A stretch of 64,000 bases of DNA, from NCBI GenBank assembly GCA_963696075.1, contig CAVOJD010000015.1, positions 351,251 to 415,250 of the forward strand. The letters are read 5' to 3'. Numbering within the stretch: position 1 is the first letter of the stretch; each line of letters begins with the position of its first letter. Shown piece by piece: positions 53,855 to 61,624 of this stretch. Under the pieces are notes generated by a model. The model did no database searches. It had not been told where the DNA came from and saw only the letters and a list, made by a program, of their open reading frames with translations. Position numbers and translations under genes: made by a program. The stretch comes from CAJQQK01 sp963696075 (GTDB lineage Bacteria; Pseudomonadota; Alphaproteobacteria; Rhizobiales; Hyphomicrobiaceae).

Positions 53855-54481
53855 ATGGCGATCGTCCACCACCCTGATGTGACAACCGTAATGACCTGCT
53901 CCGCCGGCAGCCAGCCGGAGGCGCTATGTGCCGTCGTTACATCGCATCTGTCCATGTGTCCGGACTGTATGCATGAACTCAGCCTGCTGGAAGAAATCGG
54001 GGTAGGTTTATTCGAATGCGCAACGGGCGACGAGAAGGTGGCGATGGGTAGCCTGCCAGGGACGGCGAAGGTGCTCAATCAGGTTCGCGACCCGGCCGTC
54101 GAGCCAACCGAAGGCGACGTGCCGTGGCCGCTGATTTCGATCCTCGGCCATTCTCTCGATGCCCTCAAGTGGATCGAAATACGGCCTGGTATCTCGACCG
54201 TTGAAATCACGCTCTCGACTAATGCCAGGGGTGACCTTCGCTTGCTCTATCTCGAACCAGGTGCAGAATTGCCTGAGCATGGACATTCCGGCGAAGAATT
54301 GTCGCTCGTGCTGCGTGGTTCGTGTCGCGATGACTTCGGCAGATTCGGCGTCGGTGATGTGTCGGATCTTGACGACGACCATCGTCATTCCGTGGTTGCG
54401 GGGCCGCAGGGCTGCATCATTCTGATCGCAAGCGAAACGCACCCCGCTTTCCTCGCGGAGCCGGCGGGCAATGACGCCTGA
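53855..54481 (+). CDS. chrR: ChrR-type zinc anti-sigma factor with cupin domain
   Basis: ATG 53855 starts AIVHHPDVTTVMTCSAGSQP, the ChrR N-terminus. The zinc anti-sigma motif H-x3-C-x2-C is present in SHLSMCPDC. The C-terminal half is a cupin-like domain (LLYLEPGAELPEHGHSGEEL) with metal-binding histidines and glutamate. ChrR holds its ECF sigma factor inactive and releases it on singlet-oxygen stress. The sigma gene lies on the opposite strand with only eight bases between the stops. In Rhodobacter the two genes form one operon, so this convergent layout is unusual. Confidence 0.9.
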   Translation: MAIVHHPDVTTVMTCSAGSQPEALCAVVTSHLSMCPDCMHELSLLEEIGVGLFECATGDEKVAMGSLPGTAKVLNQVRDPAVEPTEGDVPWPLISILGHSLDALKWIEIRPGISTVEITLSTNARGDLRLLYLEPGAELPEHGHSGEELSLVLRGSCRDDFGRFGVGDVSDLDDDHRHSVVAGPQGCIILIASETHPAFLAEPAGNDA

Positions 54482-54489
54482 CCGGCTGC

Positions 54490-55038
54490 CTATTTCAAGC
54501 CTTCAAGCAACGGGCGGAGCCGGTTATAGGCCAGTCGCATGCGTGATTTCACCGTGCCCAATGGCAGGTTAAGCTGCTTGGCAACGTCGCTATGCGACAG
54601 GCCGTGATTGTACGATAGAGTTACAATCTCGAGCTGATCTTCGGGCAGGGTTTGGAGCGCCTTGCGTAGCGCCACATAACGCTCCTCGCGTACGAGCGCG
54701 AGGTCTGCGGGTTCATCATCCGACGCCTTCTCATCATGCCCTTCCGGCAATGGCTGGAAAACGCGCTCGCGCCTCACTCGATCAATTCGCAAATTACGTG
54801 CGACGGTAAAAATCCAAGTCGATGGGTTCCCTTTGCTCGCGGAGTACATGCCGGCTTTGCGCCAGACCGTGGCCATGGCCTCTTGCGCAATCTCTTCCGC
54901 AACGGTGGCGTCCGCGCCATGTCGCATCATGTAGCCCTTGATGCGTGGCGCGTATCGCTGAAACAGGGACGAGAATGCTTCCTCGTCCTGTCTGGCGGCG
55001 ATCGCGGCGAGCCAGTCAATTTCCGACTTGGGGTCCAT
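54490..55038 (-). CDS. rpoE: ECF RNA polymerase sigma factor, RpoE/ECF11-like
   Basis: The 182-residue sigma factor has region 2 (FSSLFQRYAPRIKGYMMRHG, AEEIAQEAMATVWRKAGMY, STWIFTVARNLRIDRVRRER) and region 4 (TLPEDQLEIVTLSYNHGLSH, LGTVKSRMRLAYNRLRPLLE). It pairs with the ChrR-type anti-sigma encoded tail-to-tail beside it. By analogy with Rhodobacter it should control photo-oxidative stress genes. Candidate targets (glutathione peroxidase, FAD oxidoreductase, fasciclin) are within 10 kb. Confidence 0.92.
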   Translation of the reverse strand: MDPKSEIDWLAAIAARQDEEAFSSLFQRYAPRIKGYMMRHGADATVAEEIAQEAMATVWRKAGMYSASKGNPSTWIFTVARNLRIDRVRRERVFQPLPEGHDEKASDDEPADLALVREERYVALRKALQTLPEDQLEIVTLSYNHGLSHSDVAKQLNLPLGTVKSRMRLAYNRLRPLLEGLK

Positions 55039-55344
55039 GTCTGAGCAATGACAACGTGTGACGGGATCTGGAGCGGAGCACTATGAGCCTGTCCTACGCT
55101 ATTCCGTATCTCAGGCCAACATTATTAATGCGCTGCTGGACTGGATTCCGCAGCTACTCACCAAGTATTGAGTAGTCACATTCCGATGTCGCAGACCCAT
55201 ACGGATATCGACCCAGCCCAAGATCGCGAAGATGGCCCGGTTAGCCATCCAGAATACGTCGCTCTTCATCAGGCTGAAAGCGCGGATGCGAGCATGCCGA
55301 ATTCTGTTTTTCGTCCGGGCTCCATTTCGATCTAGTGAACTATC
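55039..55344. other. Intergenic region upstream of the sigma gene
   Basis: The 306 bases carry no supported gene. They hold the sigma factor promoter on the minus strand. I could not place a promoter confidently. Confidence 0.4.
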
Positions 55345-55572
55345 TCATGCCCGATGAAGTGTTGTCTGTTCCGTAGAGCGAAGAGTTGTCCCGTTGATAC
55401 GAGATCGAGACACACCACAGACTTCGCCGAACACCATTTGCAGCACTTGACGGCGACAAGCTCTCAATCCTGCAGCAACGTGTCTGGATTGAGCCGCGCG
55501 ACCCACCCGGGCCGCCTTTTCGTGGTCAATGAAGCCGTCCTGATCGAAGAACTTCGCATCGGTATTGCTCAT
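55345..55572 (-). CDS. Small hypothetical protein downstream of cytochrome b
   Basis: ATG 55572 gives 75 residues starting MSNTDAKFFDQDGFIDHEKA, a charged, soluble, probably helical protein. The stretch ARVGRAAQSRHVAAGLRACR is basic. It lies 73 bases after the cytochrome b stop on the same strand. I do not recognise it. The regular start and codon use favour a real gene. Confidence 0.5.
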   Translation of the reverse strand: MSNTDAKFFDQDGFIDHEKAARVGRAAQSRHVAAGLRACRRQVLQMVFGEVCGVSRSRINGTTLRSTEQTTLHRA

Positions 55573-55645
55573 GAGCCTGTTCCCCTTAGGTCTGTTGGAT
55601 GATGACGTGGCAGCCGATGAGCTGCCTCTCATCGGCGGACGTGGG

Positions 55646-56971
55646 CTATTCGGCGGGTGTCGGTCGCTCTGCTTCGCGCCTGGGGCCACTCCCAGGCAAC
55701 CGCAGGGGCGGGACTGGAACCGTGAAGGGGAGGAAGCGTACCTCGCCCGACAGCTTCATGGCTTGGAACTCGTCGATGTCGCGTGGCAGTCGCTTCGGCT
55801 TCTCCAGCAGACCCACCACCGGAGCGAGGATCAGAAGATAGGCAAACCAATAGAGCGTGCCGACACGTGCAACCCATACGTAGGCCCCCTCGGCTGGCTT
55901 GGCGCCAACGTACATGAGCACAAAGAAGTTGAGCACGAAGGCCAAGGTCAGCCACTTCCAGATCGGCCGGAATACGCAGCTGCGAACGCGGGACGTATCG
56001 AGCCATGGCAGGGCCGCAAGCAGGCCGATCGATGCAACCATTGCGATGACGCCGAACAGCTTGTCGGGAATCGCACGCAAGATCGCGTAGAACGGCAGGA
56101 AGTACCATTCCGGTACGATGTGCGCCGGCGTCACAAGCGGATTGGCCGGGATGTAGTTGTCGGGGTGGCCAAGGTAATTGGGCGCGAAGAACAGGACAAA
56201 CGCAAAGAGCGCAAAGAAGACCACGGCGCCATGCAGATCCTTGATCGTCATGAACGGATTGAACGTGACCGTCTCGCTTCCACGTTGCGGCTCGATACCT
56301 GCCGGATTATTCGAACCCGTAATGTGCAGCGCTGTTACGTGCAGCAAGACCACGCCAACGATCGCAAACGCGAAGAACCAATGCATCACGTAGAAGCGGT
56401 TCAGCGTGGCATCACCCACGTTATAGCCGCCGAGCAGCCAAACCACGATTGTGTCGCCAACAACAGGAATGGCGCTGAACAGGTTGGTGATGACGGTTGC
56501 ACCCCAGTAGCTCATCTGGCCCCATGGTAGCGTGTAGCCGAGAAATGCCGTCGCCATCATAAGGAAGAAGATGATGATCCCGAGAATCCAGAGCAGTTCG
56601 CGCGGGGACTTGTAGGAACCAAAGTAGAGCCCGCGAAAGATGTGCAGATAGACAGCGATGAAGAAGAAGTGGGCCGCATTCATATGGATGTAGCGGATCA
56701 GCCAACCGAAATTTACGTCCCGCATTATGCGTTCGACCGAATTAAATGCGTCTGCCGCTGACGGTTTGTAGTGCATCGCCAGCGACAGCCCAGAGATGAA
56801 CAGAATGGCTAGGCTAAGCATCAGAATGCCGCCGAATGACCAGAAATAGTTAAGATTTTTCGGAACACGGAACTGCAAATACTCACGGTCCAGCAGGCGG
56901 ATGATCGGCAGTCGCGCATCGATCCAACCCGTCAGACCCTTGTACGGTGATTTGATTTCGGGCTTCTCCAT
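55646..56971 (-). CDS. Cytochrome b of bc1 type, stand-alone
   Basis: ATG 56971 has a strong SD (GGAGG). The 441-residue protein begins PYKGLTGWIDARLPIIRLLD and contains the four heme histidines (IHMNAAHFFFIAVYLHIFRG; YVMHWFFAFAIVGVVLLHVT). It has the Qo-site PEWY motif in HIVPEWYFLPFYAILRAIPD and at least eight helices. Cytochrome b is the quinol-oxidising core of complex III. No Rieske protein or cytochrome c1 is adjacent; instead Dps and small membrane proteins lie upstream. It is therefore probably a second copy with a specialised role. Confidence 0.9.
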   Translation of the reverse strand: MEKPEIKSPYKGLTGWIDARLPIIRLLDREYLQFRVPKNLNYFWSFGGILMLSLAILFISGLSLAMHYKPSAADAFNSVERIMRDVNFGWLIRYIHMNAAHFFFIAVYLHIFRGLYFGSYKSPRELLWILGIIIFFLMMATAFLGYTLPWGQMSYWGATVITNLFSAIPVVGDTIVVWLLGGYNVGDATLNRFYVMHWFFAFAIVGVVLLHVTALHITGSNNPAGIEPQRGSETVTFNPFMTIKDLHGAVVFFALFAFVLFFAPNYLGHPDNYIPANPLVTPAHIVPEWYFLPFYAILRAIPDKLFGVIAMVASIGLLAALPWLDTSRVRSCVFRPIWKWLTLAFVLNFFVLMYVGAKPAEGAYVWVARVGTLYWFAYLLILAPVVGLLEKPKRLPRDIDEFQAMKLSGEVRFLPFTVPVPPLRLPGSGPRREAERPTPAE

Positions 56972-57060
56972 GGCTCCTCCGGCCGCCCGCTCGCATGAGC
57001 GGACTAGGTCACATCTGTCGTAAAAGTAAAAAGGGTGGCGCGCGTAATCGGACGAAGCAA

Positions 57061-57531
57061 TCAGCGCTGCGAATGCGCGCGAAGCATCCACGCAAACTTG
57101 TCGTGAACGTAGGCCCGGCCGACGGCGAGATCATTCGTCACAATGTCACCGCTCGCCTCAGCCGCCTCGGCCAAGGCCCGCAACGTGTTTGAAAGTTGTT
57201 CTTGGTCAGTTAGTAGCTGACCAATCATTTGCTCCGCCGTTTCCCCTGTCGCCGCTTCTGTAACGGTGCTGGCGTCTAGGAACGCGGCGTATCTCCCCTC
57301 AATCAATCGATCCAGGGAACGAAGTCGCTCGGCAAGCGTATCTTGTGCCTCAAAGTGATCTTCATAAATCTCCTGAAACAGATCGTGCAGTGGTTTGAAA
57401 GCTGGACCTTCTACGTTCCAGTGAAAGTTCTGAGCTTTCAGGGTCAGAATTGATGTTTCGGCTAACGACTGAAACAGGAGGTTATGAACCTGCGAACTCA
57501 TCTTCGGGTCAGTCGGTACGTATTTTTGCAT
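57061..57531 (-). CDS. dps: Dps-family ferritin-like protein
   Basis: The 156-residue protein carries the Dps ferroxidase ligands: H in NFHWNVEGPAF, H and D in LHDLFQEIYEDH, and E in FEAQDTLAERL. Dps dodecamers oxidise and store iron with hydrogen peroxide as oxidant and shield DNA. It fits the oxidative-stress neighbourhood. It lies 89 bases upstream of cytochrome b on the same strand. Confidence 0.92.
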   Translation of the reverse strand: MQKYVPTDPKMSSQVHNLLFQSLAETSILTLKAQNFHWNVEGPAFKPLHDLFQEIYEDHFEAQDTLAERLRSLDRLIEGRYAAFLDASTVTEAATGETAEQMIGQLLTDQEQLSNTLRALAEAAEASGDIVTNDLAVGRAYVHDKFAWMLRAHSQR

Positions 57532-57606
57532 ATCGTAATCCTCTCTCTAATCAGTTAGATCTGGATCTCGAATCTCCGAGAAAAAAGTTATCGACGTGTT
57601 CTGTTC

Positions 57607-57912
57607 CTAGCCACCCCACAAGTCGTCATACAGAGCGGTGCCATCCTTCGGATTACGCATTGCGTCGCGGTGGTTCAGGCTTGCCTTGTCAGCTCGACGG
57701 AAGATATCGCCGGTGAAAAAAACTCCGATCAGTAGCAGCGTGTGCGCCACGACGCTTGGGCCGTACATGACGATCCAACCCGTCCAAACAGTGAAGACTG
57801 AGCACCACATGAATGCCAGGATCATCATGTAATGGAAGCGAACGGTTTTCGGCAGCTGACGCAGCGGGTTTCGCGTTGGATCCATTACGGATTGATATGT
57901 TTCTTTAAGCAT
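57607..57912 (-). CDS. Small two-helix membrane protein, unknown
   Basis: ATG 57912 has a GGAG eight bases upstream; ATG 57924 is also open. The 101-residue product has two hydrophobic helices (RFHYMMILAFMWCSVFTVWT and YGPSVVAHTLLLIGVFFTGD) and polar ends. It is placed between Dps and a 34-residue membrane peptide, all on the minus strand upstream of cytochrome b. I do not recognise the family. Confidence 0.65.
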   Translation of the reverse strand: MLKETYQSVMDPTRNPLRQLPKTVRFHYMMILAFMWCSVFTVWTGWIVMYGPSVVAHTLLLIGVFFTGDIFRRADKASLNHRDAMRNPKDGTALYDDLWGG

Positions 57913-57951
57913 CGTGTTCTCCATCGAAATTCGATTTAAAGTGATTGGATG

Positions 57952-57986
57952 GTCCCGTTGGATCGAATTTCTCGATCCAACGGGAC
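57952..57986 (-). other. Perfect 15-bp hairpin between two small membrane-protein genes
   Basis: GTCCCGTTGGATCGA (57952-57966) is exactly complementary to TCGATCCAACGGGAC (57972-57986) with a five-base loop. It lies just after the 34-residue gene (minus strand) and before the next one. There is no T-run on either side, so it may be a processing or stability element instead of a simple terminator. Confidence 0.75.
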
Positions 57987-57992
57987 GTATAA

Positions 57993-58097
57993 TCAGCGTT
58001 TGAAAGTTGCAGGGTCCCGAGCCATTTCGACGGCCTGATACGCGGTGAGGCCAAGAATAACGGAGAATTTCACTGCTGCGAGGATCGCCAATTCCAT
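57993..58097 (-). CDS. 34-residue membrane peptide
   Basis: ATG 58097 is preceded by AGGAGA at good spacing. The product reads MELAILAAVKFSVILGLTAY and ends ARDPATFKR. It has one hydrophobic helix and a charged tail, like the tiny accessory subunits of respiratory complexes. It is the first gene of the minus-strand group that includes Dps and cytochrome b. On the minus strand a TATAAT hexamer lies about 45 bases upstream (58140-58145). Confidence 0.6.
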   Translation of the reverse strand: MELAILAAVKFSVILGLTAYQAVEMARDPATFKR

Positions 58098-58388
58098 AAT
58101 CATCTCCTGTGTTGCGTGGAATATGATTGTTTTTGGTTTATTATAGGAACGGCTGAGAGTGTCTGTGGATTTCGGTCAGACTGACGCACCTCGACGTGTC
58201 GAGCATGAAGAGACAGCCAGTAGGCCCATCCGGGAACGCCAAAAGGGCCTGCTCATCGAGGCAAGCGACATCGCGGTTAGTGGTGTGAGCCATCCGGTCT
58301 CAGAGGTTGCTAGGCGCGCGCTATATAGCGCGTCGACGCGCAACACCTTGAGAGGGAACAGGCGTTGGGTCCGGCAGGCAGCGCTAAG
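58098..58388. other. Intergenic region between the cytochrome b group and the dioxygenase operon end
   Basis: The 291 bases hold the promoter of the minus-strand cytochrome b group; TATAAT on the minus strand at 58140-58145 is a candidate -10. A 77-codon plus-strand frame at 58159 has no start signal or family resemblance and I do not call it. Confidence 0.4.
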
Positions 58389-59126
58389 CTAGGATACCTG
58401 CGGTGAAATCGATTTCGAAAACGTCAGGACAAGCACATCGCGATGGCCGGCGTCCCCATCGACCGCGGCGCGCACGGGGCTTACCCCGTGCATGACACGG
58501 GTGTCGATCAGAAACAGCGAGTCGGCAGGTCTTGCCAGTTCGACGGTGTGTGAGCGTGCGGCCGTGTTGGCCGGCACGACACGCGTTACGCCTCCGGATA
58601 TATTGTGACGCTCAATCAAGCTGATGAATACATAGTCCACGCCATCGCGATGGAGCCCCTCGGGCGTCGGCTTGCCAGGATCTCGCGCGGCAATGATTCG
58701 GAACTGATGGGCTTCGATGAGCCAGGTTTCGGCCAGATTCAAAGGCAAAGCGGATGTGCAGATCGACAAAAAGGCCTGCATGACCGGACCATCTGCAATG
58801 GATGGAACGATTGGCGAAAACCAGCGCTCGATCCCGCCATTGAGTTGGTTGAACTTTGTCGATTGCAGGTGCGGATGGGGACTATTCCGTGTCAGCGCGC
58901 CGCCAGCTCTGAGGGTGTAACTCGCATGGCGCCGATAGCGGTAGCGCCCGCCATCTGCCATAAAGCGGTCGCGGTCCAGATTGTCCCAACTTGCGGCGAA
59001 CGTGGACCACGATCGGGGCGGACAGGCAAGCCAATCGAACATCTGGACGCCAGGAACCGAGCAGAATCCGGACTGCTCCAACTGTGGCGCTAAGTGGGAT
59101 GAGACGATAGGAGCTTGGCGGAGCAT
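58389..59126 (-). CDS. 2OG-Fe(II) dioxygenase, PF10014-like
   Basis: The 245-residue protein has the double-stranded beta-helix iron site: H and D in EGLHRDGVDYVFISLIER and the distal H in IDTRVMHGVSPV. The segment HQFRIIA plus GKPTPEGLHRDG matches the family that includes bacterial L-isoleucine dioxygenase. It uses 2-oxoglutarate and O2 to hydroxylate a small molecule, often a free amino acid. It is the last gene of a minus-strand operon starting at 62349. Confidence 0.83.
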   Translation of the reverse strand: MLRQAPIVSSHLAPQLEQSGFCSVPGVQMFDWLACPPRSWSTFAASWDNLDRDRFMADGGRYRYRRHASYTLRAGGALTRNSPHPHLQSTKFNQLNGGIERWFSPIVPSIADGPVMQAFLSICTSALPLNLAETWLIEAHQFRIIAARDPGKPTPEGLHRDGVDYVFISLIERHNISGGVTRVVPANTAARSHTVELARPADSLFLIDTRVMHGVSPVRAAVDGDAGHRDVLVLTFSKSISPQVS

Positions 59127-59132
59127 GACGCG

Positions 59133-59543
59133 CTAACCTGTCGCGAGAAGAAGAAAGATGATGGCCGCAAGAGCCAGCATCTCAATGACGTTCAGCATCA
59201 CCGTTCCGCCATGCCAGCGGGCGAAGCGTAATGATGCCGATTGATCGCCGGCCAGCATTTCATCGCGGGTGGTGTTGATGATCGGAATCGCGAAAGCCCG
59301 TACAGAGAGCATCGCAATGCCGCAAAGTGCTAACAACCCGCTTTCCATAGGCGTTGCTGCGAGCATCGCGGCGAAGAGTGCAAGACCGCCATTTGCAAGG
59401 AAATAGGCCGGAAAGATCGCACGGAGAAGCCGGCCGGCGTCGGCTTCGGGCAGGACGCGAAAGATCGTTGGCGCAATGACGGTGGAGAAGAAGATCATGG
59501 CGCCGAGCGAGGCGGCAGCAACGAGCGCGGCAAGCTCAGGCAT
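59133..59543 (-). CDS. DUF4149-type membrane protein
   Basis: The 136-residue protein has four hydrophobic helices. FFSTVIAPTIFRVLPEADAG and LLRAIFPAYFLANGG match the DUF4149 pattern. Function is unknown. It ends six bases before the dioxygenase start and is in the same operon. Confidence 0.78.
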   Translation of the reverse strand: MPELAALVAAASLGAMIFFSTVIAPTIFRVLPEADAGRLLRAIFPAYFLANGGLALFAAMLAATPMESGLLALCGIAMLSVRAFAIPIINTTRDEMLAGDQSASLRFARWHGGTVMLNVIEMLALAAIIFLLLATG

Positions 59544-59561
59544 GGTGAAAACCTTTCGTTT

Positions 59562-60128
59562 TCATGGCGTCATCCAGCGGCCAACCCAGTTATTCTGCTC
59601 CAATTGAAACGCAGCTCGGCGGTGACCCGATGACCCCAACTGGAGCCAATCGATGTCGGTCACGAAAACCTGAACGGCAGTGAAGTTTTGCTTGCCAGGG
59701 AGTGATCTGAGCGGCTCATCCGCGGCGTCGGAGCGCACCGTGCCCGGCGTGGCGGCCTGCTCATACTCTACCCGCATGGATTCGGGTAAACGATCCCAGA
59801 TTGCGGCCACATCTGTCTCGCTCAGAGATTCGGCGCGGCCGAGCATGCGAACCTGAATGGCAGCGCGTCGATCCAGGAAATGAAGCGCGACACGGGGGGC
59901 CTCGACGATTTCGGCATATTTGGCCGAGCGCCTGTCTGTGTGAAAGTCCAACCGCCGTTGCCCCGGCGCACAGCCGCGCAGGACGACGGTGCGAGCCCTT
60001 GGCGTACCATCTGACGCCGAAGTCGCAACGGTGAACCAGCGCCAGTCAGCTTTGCGGTCGTGGCGTGCTCGCACAAGACGCGTCCAGATATCTGACAATA
60101 CGGCTTCGGTTGACTGTTCATCAATCAT
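59562..60128 (-). CDS. Pyridoxamine 5'-phosphate oxidase-like flavoprotein
   Basis: ATG 60128 overlaps the stop of the upstream membrane protein, giving 188 residues. The split-barrel fold is indicated by FTVATSASDGTPRARTVVLR, the FMN-binding HTDRRSAKYAEI, and ALHFLDRRAAIQVRMLGRAE. The C-terminus reads LQLGSSGHRRAAF where PdxH has the conserved substrate-binding R-x-H-x-R. It is therefore related to, but shorter than, PdxH and may reduce or oxidise another compound. Confidence 0.82.
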   Translation of the reverse strand: MIDEQSTEAVLSDIWTRLVRARHDRKADWRWFTVATSASDGTPRARTVVLRGCAPGQRRLDFHTDRRSAKYAEIVEAPRVALHFLDRRAAIQVRMLGRAESLSETDVAAIWDRLPESMRVEYEQAATPGTVRSDAADEPLRSLPGKQNFTAVQVFVTDIDWLQLGSSGHRRAAFQLEQNNWVGRWMTP

Positions 60129-61047
60129 GGAGATCGCCCGGCCGTTCGACGACAAGTCGAGCCTTAACCTGTGTGGGATTTGCCCGCCGTGGCCTTCGTA
60201 ATGGAAGCCAATATGGTTTCTCTTGCCGGTAAGCCTGCCAGGCCGCTCCGAACGTCTGTTCAAAGCGCCGTTCCTTTGCTAACGGGCCGACGAGGCAGTA
60301 GGCCGTCATTACGCTCGCCAAAAGCAGTTGATCTGGCGTCCAGGTCGGCACCGTCCACGTGGTCAGCGCGAATGAGACGTAGATCGGCTGTCTCACGATC
60401 GCAAACAAACCGCTTGTTGGCATCGGTGGGAAGTGCGGTTTCACACCACGCAGCAGTGATGCCCAGCCAAGAAGGCCGCTTTGAACCTCCGCGCCGGCAT
60501 CCCATGACGCCTTGATCAATAACAGCCAGCTTGTCGTGTAGAGCGCTGTCATCAGCCCCAGGCTCATGCCCGTGGCCTGCCACCAGACTGTGCCGCTTGG
60601 CGTCCAGAGAGTAAAAAGAAGCAGGAGTTGGAGCGAGGCGATGATCGCGTACGTCGTCGTCGCCAGTGACCGGCCAGTTTGATAGGGCGCGAGCCGTGCC
60701 AGCAGGGCGCGTCCTGATTTCGCAAGCAAGAAGGAGTGAACGATCGGGAACTGTAACAGCAGGATGAGATTGGCCAGCCAGTGCCAAGGAGCTGCGACCG
60801 ATCCGAATGATCTCGACATGCCGAACCACATCGCGACAATCATGGCGATCACGGCCATTGCAAAAATGGTATGGCAGGCCGCTCCCCAGAGGAGCGCAAT
60901 GATTACCTCGCGGCGTTGGCGCGACGGTTCGCGTGCCTCCGGTTCAGCTGCAAGCGTTGCCCGCAGCGGCTGGAAATTCTGGATCCAGTGCATGACCGCG
61001 CGCGCCGTTCTGGAACGCCACTTCTGTTGGTTGTCGTCAGGCGGCAC
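60121..61047 (-). CDS. Integral membrane protein, MddA/NnrU/ICMT-like methyltransferase fold
   Basis: The 308-residue protein has about seven hydrophobic helices. The C-terminal signature SGLFAIVRQPIYVSFALTTW plus KERRFEQTFGAAWQAYRQEK resembles the isoprenylcysteine methyltransferase/methanethiol methyltransferase group (RHP with E-R-x-L). Here the RHP is RQP, which may affect SAM binding. It is in the operon with glutathione peroxidase. Enzymatic activity is unproven. Confidence 0.72.
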   Translation of the reverse strand: MPPDDNQQKWRSRTARAVMHWIQNFQPLRATLAAEPEAREPSRQRREVIIALLWGAACHTIFAMAVIAMIVAMWFGMSRSFGSVAAPWHWLANLILLLQFPIVHSFLLAKSGRALLARLAPYQTGRSLATTTYAIIASLQLLLLFTLWTPSGTVWWQATGMSLGLMTALYTTSWLLLIKASWDAGAEVQSGLLGWASLLRGVKPHFPPMPTSGLFAIVRQPIYVSFALTTWTVPTWTPDQLLLASVMTAYCLVGPLAKERRFEQTFGAAWQAYRQEKPYWLPLRRPRRANPTQVKARLVVERPGDLHD

Positions 61048-61051
61048 GCGA

Positions 61052-61624
61052 TCACCTCTGTTGCGTTGGCAGCGCAGCTTCGATTGCCGATGTCAGGCGT
61101 CTTGAACCGGGCGTGACTGTTGCCGGAAACGAGGCGACGAGGTGTCCGGTCCCATCGACGATATATTTATGGAAGTTCCAGCGCGGTGTCGCGGCGACCC
61201 CGAGTACACCAGCGGCCCATTGATAGAAGGCGTGGGCTTCGGGGCCGCGGACGCGGGTTTTCTCGGCAAGCGGAAAGGTGACGCCGAAGGCGCCGCGGCA
61301 GAAGTTTTGTATTTCCGCTTCGCTCTTGGGCTCTTGTCCGCCGAAGTCGTTCGATGGGATCGCAATGACGACCAGCCCACGGTTGCGATACGATTCCCAA
61401 ACGTCTTGAAGCCCCTCGTACTGAGGTGTGAAGCCACACAGTGAAGCGGTATTGACGATCAACAGTGCCTTGCCGCGGAACTGCTCCAGCGGAAGCGGCG
61501 TTCCGTCAATTGCTGTCAGCGTGAAATCGTATGCCGATTGTGACTGCGCAGCACCCGGGAGCGACGCTGAACCGAGTAACATGGTTCCAATGACCGCAGC
61601 GGCCGTGGCCAGTCTGGTTTTCAT
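61052..61624 (-). CDS. Exported glutathione peroxidase-family protein
   Basis: A signal peptide (ATAAAVIGTMLLGSASLPGAAQ) is followed by a complete GPx fold: NTASLCGFTPQYEGLQ with the catalytic Cys, PSNDFGGQEPKS with Gln, and PRWNFHKYIVD with Trp/Asn. It reduces peroxides, probably lipid hydroperoxides, in the periplasm with thioredoxin- or glutathione-type donors. Overlap with the UbiG-like gene upstream puts it in the stress operon. GPx genes are known members of alphaproteobacterial singlet-oxygen responses. Confidence 0.9.
   Translation of the reverse strand: MKTRLATAAAVIGTMLLGSASLPGAAQSQSAYDFTLTAIDGTPLPLEQFRGKALLIVNTASLCGFTPQYEGLQDVWESYRNRGLVVIAIPSNDFGGQEPKSEAEIQNFCRGAFGVTFPLAEKTRVRGPEAHAFYQWAAGVLGVAATPRWNFHKYIVDGTGHLVASFPATVTPGSRRLTSAIEAALPTQQR

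Noticed and set aside
55565..56530. 321-codon plus-strand frame over cytochrome b
   Set aside because: It is antisense to the cytochrome b gene and consists mainly of charged residues.
58159..58392. 77-codon plus-strand frame
   Set aside because: No SD, no domain, and it overlaps the promoter zone of the minus-strand group.
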